DNA of 64,000 bases from Prochlorococcus sp. AG-347-J20 (GTDB lineage Bacteria > Cyanobacteriota > Cyanobacteriia > PCC-6307 > Cyanobiaceae), in NCBI GenBank assembly GCA_003281485.1, contig QCBW01000006.1:23430-87429 (forward strand), read 5' to 3'. Both the position numbers and the translations under genes were made by a program. The notes beneath the pieces are model-generated. The model saw only the letters and a list, made by a program, of their open reading frames with translations, searched no databases and was not told the origin of the DNA. This document shows positions 33,369 through 44,348 of this stretch, piece after piece. Within the stretch, counting starts at the first letter, position 1. The number at the start of each line of letters is the position of its first letter.

Positions 33369-34892
33369 TTAAGGTCTACGCCAGAAAATATTATCTTTTG
33401 AAAGTAATTGATCAGACTCAGGGGGGCCCCACGTCATAGATTCATAATTATAAATAGGTAATTTCCAAGGAGAATTATCCATCAATTCTATTAATGGCGT
33501 ATAAAGTTTCCAGGCTGCCTCTACTTCATCACTTCTAGTAAATAAGGTTGGGTCAGAAAGCATTGCATCCGCCAATAATCTTACATAACCTTCATCTGAG
33601 GGTTCTCCAAATGATTCGTCATAAGAAAATTCCATCTCAACAGGTCTTGCTTTCATTCCAGAGCCAGGAGATTTTACCTCAAATTTGAAAGTAGCACCTT
33701 CGTTTGGCTGTATTCTGAGGATTAGTTGATTTGGGGCAGGATTTATTATTGTTGATTCAAATAAATGAACAGGAACATCTTTAAAAGTCAAGACTATTTC
33801 TCCAAGTCTTTTAGGTAATCTTTTCCCTGTCCTCAAATAAAAAGGAACCCCTTGCCAACGCCAGTTATCAACGAAAACTTTTGTCGCAATATAAGTTTCT
33901 GTTGTGCTATTAGAATTAACACCATCTTCCTGTCTATATCCTTTGAGGTGATTTGAGATATTTCCACCCTCTCCATATTGTCCTCTTATGCAACAATTCC
34001 AGGGTTTATTCTCATCAGCAAGTTTTGAAGCTTGAAGAACCTTAGCTTTTTCATTTCTTATTGCTTCTGGTTCAAACTTGCCAGGAGGTTCCATAGCAGT
34101 AACAGCAAGCATTTGAGTCATATGATTTTGAAGCATATCTCTTAATGCACCAGAGCTTTCGTAATAACCTGCTCTATCTTCAACGCCTACTGTTTCAGAT
34201 GAAGTAATTTGAACACTTGATATATAATTTCTGTTCCAGATTGGTTCAAAAATGGTGTTAGCAAACCTCAAAACAAGAATATTTTGAACTGTCTCTTTAC
34301 CTAAATAATGATCAATCCTATAAATCTGACTTTCTTCAGCACAACTTTGAACGATCTTATTCAATTTTTTTGCACTTGAATAATCTCTTCCAAAAGGTTT
34401 TTCAATCACTAAACGACTTTTTTTAGGGTCATCTAAAAGGCCAGCTGCTTTAAGAGCTTTACATCCACTTGCATAGAAATTCGGAGATACTGATAAATAA
34501 AATGTTCTATTTCCATGAGTAGCTTGTGTTTTATCAATTTCATTTAATCTTTTAGAAAGCCTTACGACATGATCACTTTGTTGCAAGTCAACTGGTTCAT
34601 AGAAAAGATAATTACAAAATTGTTCCCACTCCCTTTCTTTGCCAGATATCTGATGGGATAGCTTTACTTTCATCTTTTCTCTAAACTCATTATCAGTCCA
34701 AGGTCTTCTCGCACAACCTACTATTCCAAATTCACTAGGAATTCTTCTTTGCAAATAGAGTTCAAATAAGGCTGGTATTAATTTTCTATGAGTAAGGTCT
34801 CCACTGGCACCAAATATAACTATGCATTGTGGAGATATGACTCTTTCCTGCCGTAAACCTAATCTTAGAGGATTACTTAAAGTTGAAGGCAT
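33369..34892 (-). CDS. zwf: Glucose-6-phosphate 1-dehydrogenase
   Basis: IFGASGDLTHRKLIPALFEL; RIDHYLGKETVQNILVLRFAN. Confidence 0.97.
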   Translation of the reverse strand: MPSTLSNPLRLGLRQERVISPQCIVIFGASGDLTHRKLIPALFELYLQRRIPSEFGIVGCARRPWTDNEFREKMKVKLSHQISGKEREWEQFCNYLFYEPVDLQQSDHVVRLSKRLNEIDKTQATHGNRTFYLSVSPNFYASGCKALKAAGLLDDPKKSRLVIEKPFGRDYSSAKKLNKIVQSCAEESQIYRIDHYLGKETVQNILVLRFANTIFEPIWNRNYISSVQITSSETVGVEDRAGYYESSGALRDMLQNHMTQMLAVTAMEPPGKFEPEAIRNEKAKVLQASKLADENKPWNCCIRGQYGEGGNISNHLKGYRQEDGVNSNSTTETYIATKVFVDNWRWQGVPFYLRTGKRLPKRLGEIVLTFKDVPVHLFESTIINPAPNQLILRIQPNEGATFKFEVKSPGSGMKARPVEMEFSYDESFGEPSDEGYVRLLADAMLSDPTLFTRSDEVEAAWKLYTPLIELMDNSPWKLPIYNYESMTWGPPESDQLLSKDNIFWRRP

Positions 34893-35002
34893 ATTTTTAA
34901 TATTCTATTTTTAAAATCCTCTTTTTTTCTAAGATTAGCTACATATTGTGTCTAAACCAAAAAGTATTTGGTGAGTAATGCTTAAATCTAAAGATCAATG
35001 TT

Positions 35003-36112
<1,110 letters not shown>

Positions 36113-36293
36113 TTAGTTTTCTTTATATAAAAAGATTATCAATTTGTAGTTTAATTTGTAGTTATTTTACAAAAATGGTTACGTTTTGAGATCGGGATAA
36201 TCTAATGAAATTGTTTTTATTTTTCAGAATTTATTGTTTTTATCAGTATAGTTACACAGAAATAATTTTTTATCTAATTAAAAAATTTCGTTT

Positions 36294-36830
36294 ATGAATA
36301 ATTCTCAAGAATCAGTAAATCATTCTAAAAGCAATGATTACAGGACAATTGAGCAAACGATGGAAAAGCTTTCTGGAGGGACACGAAGACTTGCAGCTCA
36401 ACTTACAACTTCTGCAAGTTTTGACTCTTTGTGGGATGTTTTAACAGATTATGATCGACTAAATCTTTACATACCAAATTTACTTTCAAGCAAAAAAATA
36501 TATCAAAATAAAAATAATGTTCATCTCAAACAAGTTGGGGCTCAAGATTTTCTTGGCATGAAATTTTCAGCTGAAGTAACTATCGATTTATTCGAAGATA
36601 AGGCACTTGGCCTTTTAAAATTTAATTTAATTAAAGGGGATTTTAGAAAATTTGAGGGAAGTTGGAAAATTCAAAATATAAAAGATACTTCTAAAAATTC
36701 GTTAATTTACGATCTTACTGTTCAAGGTTGTCAGTGGATGCCAATAAGAATGATAGAAAAAAGATTAAAGAGGGATTTATCAGAAAATTTGATCGCCGTA
36801 GATAGGCAAGCTAAATCATCAATAAATTAG
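36294..36830 (+). CDS. SRPBCC/START-like cyclase-dehydrase family protein
   Basis: SFDSLWDVLTDYDRLNLYIPNLLSSK pattern. Confidence 0.83.
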   Translation: MNNSQESVNHSKSNDYRTIEQTMEKLSGGTRRLAAQLTTSASFDSLWDVLTDYDRLNLYIPNLLSSKKIYQNKNNVHLKQVGAQDFLGMKFSAEVTIDLFEDKALGLLKFNLIKGDFRKFEGSWKIQNIKDTSKNSLIYDLTVQGCQWMPIRMIEKRLKRDLSENLIAVDRQAKSSIN

Positions 36831-36848
36831 CTTCAAGGTTTTAAATAA

Positions 36849-36921
36849 TAGCCCCAAGGGGATTCGAACCCCTGTCGCCTCCGTGAAAGGGAGGTGTCCT
36901 AGGCCTCTAGACGATGGGGCC
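36849..36921 (-). tRNA. tRNA-Glu (anticodon TTC)
   Basis: Minus strand GGCCCCATCGTCTAGAGGCCTAGGACACCTCCCTTTCACGGAGGCGACAGGGGTTCGAATCCCCTTGGGGCTA; acceptor, D, anticodon and T arms fold as in bacterial tRNA-Glu. Confidence 0.96.
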
Positions 36922-36963
36922 AGGAAATTAGCATAACAGCTTATTAAAAAATTAAGAGTAAGG

Positions 36964-38082
36964 CTAGCCTTTCGTCAAGTATTGTTGCTCTTTATTTTGT
37001 CCTTGCCACACAGGAACAGTAAAATGGAAGCAAGAACCAACACCAACTTCAGAAACGACCCAAATTCTTCCACCATGAACTTGTACTATTCTCCTGCATA
37101 CTGATAACCCTATTCCAAATCCTGAAGTACCTTCAGAAGTCTGTGGGAGCCTTACTCTATCTAGAAAAATTCTTTTTTGTTCGCTTAGAGGAATACCTGC
37201 ACCTTTGTCACAAATTGTTATTTCTACCCATTGATTTGTCTTATGTATCATAGTGATTTTTATAGATCCAGAGTCTCTAGAAAATTTAACAGCATTTTCA
37301 ATTAAATTTAAAAATACTTGTCTCATTCTTCTTTGATCTGCAAATACACTAGGGAGGTCAGATGGTATATCAGTATCAATTTGAATGTTCCTCAATCTCC
37401 AGAATTTTTCTAGTTCTAGAATTACTTCAGCACTAATATTACCTAATTCAATTTTCTGAGGATTAAATAATGCCTCCCATTTGGTTGTCCCAACTTCTAA
37501 AAGATCCTGTGATAAAAGTTCAATCTCTTCTAGACGTCTTTTAATAACTTCTTGCAACTTTGAAATATCTATTTGCCCAAGTTTTTGACTTTGAACTGCC
37601 AAAGTTGCCGCAGTTAAGGGAGTTCTTAATTCATGAGCGACCATTCTTAATAATCTTTCCTGAGATTCTATTCTTTTTGTTAATGTCTCATTTTCTTGTC
37701 TTAAAACAAGAAGTTCGTCCTCAAGCAGAAATTCTTTTTGAGTTCTTATTGAGTCAATTTTGGATGGTTGTAAATTAATCCCTAAATTTTTTGTTAAACC
37801 TTCCTGACTCCACCTTGGTATCCATTTTTGCAATTGAGAAAATATAGTACTCCCAGCAAATATCTGCTTTGGAGCTGGAGAAACCTTTATAAGAGCAGGA
37901 ATAGCAACTAATCTATGTAATTCAAGTAATTCCGGCTGTTCTGTGGGCTCAGAAATCTGCAAAGATATATCAAATTCACAGTCATCTGATTCTAAAAAAG
38001 CAATCAAAGATTTAATATCACCACTAGAAAGTTGATTTCTAGCCGCTACGAGTATTAATTTTAGCTCTTTTTTATCATTCAA
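36964..38082 (-). CDS. sasA: Adaptive-response sensor histidine kinase SasA
   Basis: KaiB-like N-terminus ([22 protein letters not shown]…[14 protein letters not shown]); [14 protein letters not shown]1 and G2 boxes. Confidence 0.95.
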   Translation of the reverse strand: MNDKKELKLILVAARNQLSSGDIKSLIAFLESDDCEFDISLQISEPTEQPELLELHRLVAIPALIKVSPAPKQIFAGSTIFSQLQKWIPRWSQEGLTKNLGINLQPSKIDSIRTQKEFLLEDELLVLRQENETLTKRIESQERLLRMVAHELRTPLTAATLAVQSQKLGQIDISKLQEVIKRRLEEIELLSQDLLEVGTTKWEALFNPQKIELGNISAEVILELEKFWRLRNIQIDTDIPSDLPSVFADQRRMRQVFLNLIENAVKFSRDSGSIKITMIHKTNQWVEITICDKGAGIPLSEQKRIFLDRVRLPQTSEGTSGFGIGLSVCRRIVQVHGGRIWVVSEVGVGSCFHFTVPVWQGQNKEQQYLTKG

Positions 38083-38188
38083 ATGTTTTCCTCGGAAGTG
38101 TTGAAAAGCTGTTAATCCTTATGAACACATTAAGATATTTTTATTTATTTTACAGATAAGCTATGAAATATATAGGGCTAATTTATAA

Positions 38189-38731
38189 ATGGTTGTTAAT
38201 AATCAAAAGAAAAACTTGAATTTTGGTGAACAGAATTCTCCAGAGATAAGTTTAAATAGTAATTTAAAAAGATGGTTCTCAAGAAATATCGGAACCTGGA
38301 AATCTAATAGGTCATACTTTTTTAATGAAGAGCAAAAAATATATAATTTGTGCATGAATATTAATATTCAAGCTCTTAGGAATAAATCCGAATGGGAATC
38401 TAACTATAAATTCACCTGGTATCCTGAAAAAAAATATAATTTTTTTGAAAAAAATCCTCAATACAGAGAACAAGGAGAGATGCGAGCATTTTTAAGGGGA
38501 CATCAACTAGTAAGGGAAAATTTTTATTTAAGTAATATTGAAGGGATATCAAATATTAAGCAAGTTGACGAACACGAAATGATTTTTGAATCTTCCTATG
38601 AAGATTGGTTTATTTTAGAACATACAAGACTAGTTGATTCAGATAATTATAGATTCAGGGTTATTTATTCATGGAACAAAAATGAGCTAAAAATAGTAGA
38701 GAATCATCACGAAATAAAAATTATTAAGTAA
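38189..38731 (+). CDS. CpeS/CpcS-like chromophore lyase family protein (candidate)
   Basis: IGTWKSNRSYFF…YKFTWYP…LEHTRLVDSDNYRFRVIYSWN, resembling CpeS-type lipocalin lyases. Confidence 0.55.
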   Translation: MVVNNQKKNLNFGEQNSPEISLNSNLKRWFSRNIGTWKSNRSYFFNEEQKIYNLCMNINIQALRNKSEWESNYKFTWYPEKKYNFFEKNPQYREQGEMRAFLRGHQLVRENFYLSNIEGISNIKQVDEHEMIFESSYEDWFILEHTRLVDSDNYRFRVIYSWNKNELKIVENHHEIKIIK

Positions 38732-38793
38732 GTACTTTTTATTAGTAAATATTAAAATTTGAAATGTTATCTTATAAGAAATATTATTAGTTA

Positions 38794-39234
38794 ATGAATA
38801 ATAGATTTCATCAAAAAAGTATTCTTAAATTTATAAGTATTATCTTTCTATTATCAATGCCAATTATTGAGAATAGTACAATAAATAATCAAATTAAATC
38901 CAAAAATAATTTAATTGCAGCTTCTGAAAAAGATCTTTTTTTGTATAGGCAAATGGGTGCATCTTATCTATGCATAGCTTCAAAAGCTGAAGTTGATTTC
39001 ATTAAAGGACTTGGTATAGCAAGTGCTACTTTTACAAACGTCATAATTCAAAAGCATGGAGGAGTTATTAAAGAATTAGGGGATGAAAAACTTGACAATA
39101 AAAGGTTGTATAATGCAGGAACGTTTCAAATTGTAGGAAGTGCACTTAAAATTTGCCCTGAAAGCATTCCAAAAGATATTAAAAAAGAATATGAAAAGAA
39201 GTTAAATCAATTTATTAAGAAAAACAAGAAATAA
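38794..39234 (+). CDS. Hypothetical exported protein
   Basis: N-terminal hydrophobic segment; 146 aa. Confidence 0.5.
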   Translation: MNNRFHQKSILKFISIIFLLSMPIIENSTINNQIKSKNNLIAASEKDLFLYRQMGASYLCIASKAEVDFIKGLGIASATFTNVIIQKHGGVIKELGDEKLDNKRLYNAGTFQIVGSALKICPESIPKDIKKEYEKKLNQFIKKNKK

Positions 39235-39242
39235 TTTATCAA

Positions 39243-40238
39243 TTATCTGAACATTGAACTAACGGAACTCTCTTCATGAATCCTCCAAATCGCTTCTCCT
39301 AACATATTTGCTACTGAAAGTACTTTTAGCTGTGGAAAATCATTTTTAACTATAACAGGAATGCTATTAGTCACGATAACTTGTTCAAATAATTCCTTGG
39401 CACTTAATCTTTCATAAGAAGGAGGAGAAAATACAGCATGTGAGGCACATGCAAAAATTCTATTAGCTCCCTCTTTTTTTAATAAATTAGCTCCAGAGCA
39501 AATTGTTCCACCTGTATCAATCATATCGTCAATAAGAATAGCAGTTTTGCCCTTCACTTCTCCAATAACTGTAAGGCTCTCAGCAATATTGTGAGCTGCT
39601 CTCCTTTTATCAATTATAGCTAAGGGAGCATCATTCATTAATTTTGCAAATGCTCTTGCTCTTGCTACTCCTCCAACATCAGGAGAAACAACTACAACTT
39701 CCTCTAAATTTAAACTTTCTAAATAATCAATCAATACAGGTGAACCGTAAATATGATCACAAGGGATATCAAAATATCCTTGAATTTGAGCCGAATGTAA
39801 ATCCATTGCAAGAACTCTATCAACTCCTGATTTCTCAAGTAAATTAGCAGTAAGTTTTGCAGTAATTGACTCTCTCCCTGAAGTCTTTCTATCTGCTCTT
39901 GCATATCCAAAATAAGGAATTACAGCCGTTATTTGTCTAGCAGATGCCCTCTTGCAAGCATCAACCATAATCATAAGTTCCATTAAACTATCATTTACTG
40001 GAGCAGATGTCGGTTGTATTAGGAATACATCACAACCTCTAATAGACTGCTGAATCTGAACATAAAGTTCACCATCCGCAAATCGTTTAGATATTAGAGG
40101 TACATTTTCAATACCTAAGTATGATGCAATTTCTTCAGCTAATTTAGGATTTGTCGTGCCACTTACTAGCCTTAATCTACTATTAGTTAGATTAAAATTT
40201 GATTCTTTATTCTGCACTGCCGTGATAAAACTTGTCAC
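39243..40238 (-). CDS. prs: Ribose-phosphate pyrophosphokinase
   Basis: RFADGELYVQIQQSIRGCDVFLIQPT; YFGYARADRK; ILIDDMIDTGGTI. Confidence 0.97.
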   Translation of the reverse strand: MTSFITAVQNKESNFNLTNSRLRLVSGTTNPKLAEEIASYLGIENVPLISKRFADGELYVQIQQSIRGCDVFLIQPTSAPVNDSLMELMIMVDACKRASARQITAVIPYFGYARADRKTSGRESITAKLTANLLEKSGVDRVLAMDLHSAQIQGYFDIPCDHIYGSPVLIDYLESLNLEEVVVVSPDVGGVARARAFAKLMNDAPLAIIDKRRAAHNIAESLTVIGEVKGKTAILIDDMIDTGGTICSGANLLKKEGANRIFACASHAVFSPPSYERLSAKELFEQVIVTNSIPVIVKNDFPQLKVLSVANMLGEAIWRIHEESSVSSMFR

Positions 40239-40484
40239 GAAATTAGCAACATAAAACTATATCTTTATCGTAGTCGTTTATATGAATTTCGCAAAAGATA
40301 ATGCATAGATCTTCTCAAAAGTCACATCTCTTAAAAAAAAGAAAAAAATAAATCTACAAAAGTGTCATGATTTTTTTAGTTGAACAATTGGAATAATATT
40401 TGTCAATTAAAAAATTATTGTATATCGTTGAACTTAAGAGATTAATTACAAATTTTTTGTAAAGAATCAAAATATTATATAAAT

Positions 40485-42005
40485 ATGTCTATCAAAACAG
40501 TTCTTTCAAAAAAATCATTAGGGGTTCTTATGCATCCTTCATGTATACCAGGAGGGGTCGTTTGTGGAACTTTTGGAAAAGTCACTAAAGAGTGGATTAA
40601 AAAGCTTCATAAGCATGGGATAGAATACTGGCAATTTTTACCTCTTACACCGACAGACTCTACAGGTTCTCCATATAGTTCACCATCCAGTTTTGCTTTG
40701 AACCCATGGTTTCTTGATGTAGATGATTTAATCGAGAAAGGTTTTATTTTTATTTCTAGTAAAAAGGAATTAGAGCTTAAAAATCCAAAAACAAATTATA
40801 TTGATTTTAATGTTGCAGATGATTTAACAAAAAGATTAGGTCACCTCCTTTTACAAGGTTGGGGTTCCCAGTCTGAGGCGAGAAAACTTGATTTCCATAA
40901 ATGGAGTAGTAAGAATTCTTGGGTTGAAGATTATGCAATATTCGTTGTAGTCAGGGAAGAATTTAATATGTTGCCTTGGTGGCAATGGCCAAAAGAATTT
41001 AAAATAAAAAATAACAATTTTTTAAAATCATGGATCAATACAAAAAATGAAAAAATACTTATTCAAAAATTAATTCAGTGGCATTTAGATGAGCAATGGA
41101 GAGATATTAAAAACTTTGCAAAATCATGTAATGTTAAGTTAATTGGAGATTTGCCCTTTTATGTATCTAGGGACAGCGTTGACGTTTGGAGCAACAAATC
41201 ACTATTTTCAATTTTAAAGAATGGAGATTTAATTTTTCAAAGTGGCGTTCCACCTGATTATTTTTCATCTACAGGACAATTATGGGGTACCCCAACTTAC
41301 TTTTGGTCAAAACACAAAAGGACAGATTTCGATTGGTGGAGAAAAAGATTTAAAAGACAGTTTGAACTTGTGGACTTATTGAGATTAGATCATTTCAGAG
41401 GTTTAGCAGGCTACTGGAGAGTTAAAGGCAACTCTAAAACAGCAATAAGTGGTAAATGGATAAATTCTCCAGGGAGAATTTTATTGAATAAAATAAAAAG
41501 TGATCTTGGGACCGACTATTTACCAATAATCGCTGAAGATCTTGGAGTCATAACACCTAATGTAGAAAAATTGAGGCATAATTTTGAGTTGCCTGGCATG
41601 AAGATATTACAATTTGCTTTTGATGGTAACGAACATAACCCATACTTGCCTAAGAATATTGAAGGCAATAATTGGGTTGTATACACAGGTACTCATGACA
41701 ATTCCACTTCCCTATCATGGTGGGAATCTTTAGATGACAACTCTAAAAGGCGGATAAAAGATGAGTATAAGTTTTCGGAAAATCCTTCATTGAGTTTAAT
41801 AAGAATAGGAATGGACACAAGTGCCAATCTATTTATCGTTCCAATCCAAGATATATTATCTTTAGATGACTCAAGTAGGTTAAATATACCAGGTACAACA
41901 AAAAATAATTGGAAATGGAAGTTAAATAGACCCTTAGAAGAAATAGAAGAAAATATTAAACTATTCGGTGATCTAGGAAATAACTTTGGAAGAACCAGAA
42001 AATAA
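40485..42005 (+). CDS. malQ: 4-alpha-glucanotransferase
   Basis: LGVLMHPSCIPG; GDLPFYVSRDSVDVW; LRLDHFRGLAGYW; IAEDLGVITPNVEKLR; YTGTHDNSTSLSWW. Confidence 0.96.
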   Translation: MSIKTVLSKKSLGVLMHPSCIPGGVVCGTFGKVTKEWIKKLHKHGIEYWQFLPLTPTDSTGSPYSSPSSFALNPWFLDVDDLIEKGFIFISSKKELELKNPKTNYIDFNVADDLTKRLGHLLLQGWGSQSEARKLDFHKWSSKNSWVEDYAIFVVVREEFNMLPWWQWPKEFKIKNNNFLKSWINTKNEKILIQKLIQWHLDEQWRDIKNFAKSCNVKLIGDLPFYVSRDSVDVWSNKSLFSILKNGDLIFQSGVPPDYFSSTGQLWGTPTYFWSKHKRTDFDWWRKRFKRQFELVDLLRLDHFRGLAGYWRVKGNSKTAISGKWINSPGRILLNKIKSDLGTDYLPIIAEDLGVITPNVEKLRHNFELPGMKILQFAFDGNEHNPYLPKNIEGNNWVVYTGTHDNSTSLSWWESLDDNSKRRIKDEYKFSENPSLSLIRIGMDTSANLFIVPIQDILSLDDSSRLNIPGTTKNNWKWKLNRPLEEIEENIKLFGDLGNNFGRTRK

Positions 42006-42019
42006 ATATTTATTGAATA

Positions 42020-42514
42020 TTATTTGTCAATAATTTTATTTTCAGAATTTTGAATCTCAATAACATTTATATTTAAAACAAAGTACCTTTTTAAAATAAA
42101 TATAGTTAAAACGAGTATAAAAAAATAAAGAAGAGTTCCCTGCCAAGTATTAATTAGGTCGAATTTGCGGAAAAGAAGTTCCTTTTTTTCTTTCTTAAAA
42201 GTTTCTCTTTCTCTCGTTGCTAATTTAACTAATGTATTTTTTTTTAATATTAAGCATTCCTCTAATTTAATTAATATGGATCTTAAAAAGGGATACTCTG
42301 GTCTTATATTTTTATTATTGTTTTCAATAGAATCTATTGTTTGTTCAGGAATTTTTGATATATTTGACAATTCTTTGATTGTAAGATTTTGTTGAATTCT
42401 TGCTTCTTTTACTAACTTTGCAATTTCTACGTACTGATCAACAATTACATTACTAAAGTCTTTATCAGTATCAGTTTTTTTATTAAAAAGCAAAAGGTTT
42501 TTAAAAATACTCAT
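42020..42514 (-). CDS. RodZ-like HTH membrane protein
   Basis: N-terminal HTH (NLTIKELSNISKIPEQTIDSIEN) and one TM segment. Confidence 0.65.
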   Translation of the reverse strand: MSIFKNLLLFNKKTDTDKDFSNVIVDQYVEIAKLVKEARIQQNLTIKELSNISKIPEQTIDSIENNNKNIRPEYPFLRSILIKLEECLILKKNTLVKLATRERETFKKEKKELLFRKFDLINTWQGTLLYFFILVLTIFILKRYFVLNINVIEIQNSENKIIDK

Positions 42515-42628
42515 TCAATTTTTCCAAATTTATTAATTCTTGAACTACTCAATTTTTTGAAAAAATTTCCTTTTAGTTTAATCAATTTAAGCTCATATGT
42601 AAATTTTTTACATCTATAAAATAACAAG

Positions 42629-44284
42629 CTAAACTGGAGAAATAATATTTTGAACAGCACTTTTTGCAATGTTTAAAGGGCTAAAAGTATCTTTAATCAA
42701 ACCTAAGAATTTTTTCACATCGGATAATTCTAATTTATCATCTTTGATAAGGCTTAAAAGTAGATTTTTCCTTACTTCGGATCCTTTTTTGCTGACAAAT
42801 AATTTCAATCCTGCATTAGCAACTGGTATTAGGTCTGAATTAATATTTACAGAATCTTTAAATAAAATGTTTAGTAGACTTTCCACTTTTTCAATTTGAA
42901 TTCTACCTTTATTATCAAAAATAACCTCTAAAAGAATTTCTAAAATCTCTTCAGAATTATCCGTAAGTAGTTTTTTAGCTATGTAAGGATATGCAATTTT
43001 TAAAATTTTAAATTCAGGATCTAATCTTAGTGCCAAACCTTCTTGACTTACAACTGCTCTAATTATTAATGCGAATCTACTTGGTACTCTAAATGGATAA
43101 GAATACATTAGTTTTGAAAATTTATCTGTTACATTTTTAAGGTTAAAATTCCCAACCTCAGCAGCAAGAGATCCTCCTAGAACTTCTTTTAATGGATCAA
43201 CAAGTTTTTGAAGATCTTGTCCTTCGGTTAAAAATCCTAATTTCTGGAAATCTTTAGCAAGAAGATAATATTCTTCATTTATTATGTGAACAATTGCCTT
43301 AATAAGAGTAAGTCTATCTGAATTTGTAATAGTATCCATCATTCCAAAATCTACATAAGCCAAATTCCCACAATCTGCATTACCTCCTTTGAGTGCAAAC
43401 ATATTCCCAGGATGGGGGTCAGCATGAAAATATCCATATTCAAATAATTGCTGCAAACCACTGATTACACAGGTTTTTATAAAAGAGGCAGGTATTAAGT
43501 TATTTTGCTGCAATAAAGCCCGATCTCTTAACTTAACTCCATCAATCCATGAGGTTGTAATTATCCTTTTGGATGAAAACTCTTTTTCTAATTTAGGAAT
43601 GAAAACGTTGGGGTTGTTTTTAAATAAATCTGCAAACTTCAAGGCATTTTTACCTTCTTTCTCATAGTCAATTTCATCAAAAAGAGCCTTACCGAATTCA
43701 TCTATTATTTCTCCAATCCCAACCCCAATATTTAATGGTAAAAATGGTGACAAGAAAGTCGCTAAGAACCTTAGGATTACAACATCTCTTCTTATTAGAA
43801 AATACAAATTTGGTCTTTGTACCTTCACAGCTAAATAATTATTTTTTATTTTTGCTTTATAGACTTGCCCTAAACTTGCAGAGGCAATAGGTCTATCTGG
43901 GAACTCGTCAAATAATTCATGAGCCGGGGCTCCAAGCTCCTCTTCAACTATTTTTAGAGCAATTTTATGTTCAAATGGAGGTAGATTATCTTGTAAGTTT
44001 GTTAACTCTGTAAGCCAATCTTGTCTAACCAGATCTGGTCTAGTTGAGAGTGCCTGTCCTAATTTAATAAAACAAGGTCCTAAATCTGTTATTACATCAA
44101 AAAGATATTTTGAAAGATTTTTTTGTATATTTTTATTTTTACTGTTACCTTGAAAAAGTATTCTTAATAAAAGAAAAATAAAAGTTAAAAGGATATATAA
44201 AACTCTTGGGATTAGAATCCATGGTCTCAAAATCAACCAAATCAAGTCTCTTTTTGCTGAATATTTCGAATCAGAACTTGTCAT
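42629..44284 (-). CDS. ABC1/UbiB-family atypical kinase
   Basis: GPCFIKLGQALSTRPDLV; ASLGQVYKA; DEIDYEKEGKNA; HADPHPGNMF. Confidence 0.94.
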   Translation of the reverse strand: MTSSDSKYSAKRDLIWLILRPWILIPRVLYILLTFIFLLLRILFQGNSKNKNIQKNLSKYLFDVITDLGPCFIKLGQALSTRPDLVRQDWLTELTNLQDNLPPFEHKIALKIVEEELGAPAHELFDEFPDRPIASASLGQVYKAKIKNNYLAVKVQRPNLYFLIRRDVVILRFLATFLSPFLPLNIGVGIGEIIDEFGKALFDEIDYEKEGKNALKFADLFKNNPNVFIPKLEKEFSSKRIITTSWIDGVKLRDRALLQQNNLIPASFIKTCVISGLQQLFEYGYFHADPHPGNMFALKGGNADCGNLAYVDFGMMDTITNSDRLTLIKAIVHIINEEYYLLAKDFQKLGFLTEGQDLQKLVDPLKEVLGGSLAAEVGNFNLKNVTDKFSKLMYSYPFRVPSRFALIIRAVVSQEGLALRLDPEFKILKIAYPYIAKKLLTDNSEEILEILLEVIFDNKGRIQIEKVESLLNILFKDSVNINSDLIPVANAGLKLFVSKKGSEVRKNLLLSLIKDDKLELSDVKKFLGLIKDTFSPLNIAKSAVQNIISPV

Positions 44285-44348
44285 TAAATTTAAAAAATAG
44301 CAAAAAAGGATGTAATTTGGTCCATTCTATATATGTCAATAATACTTT

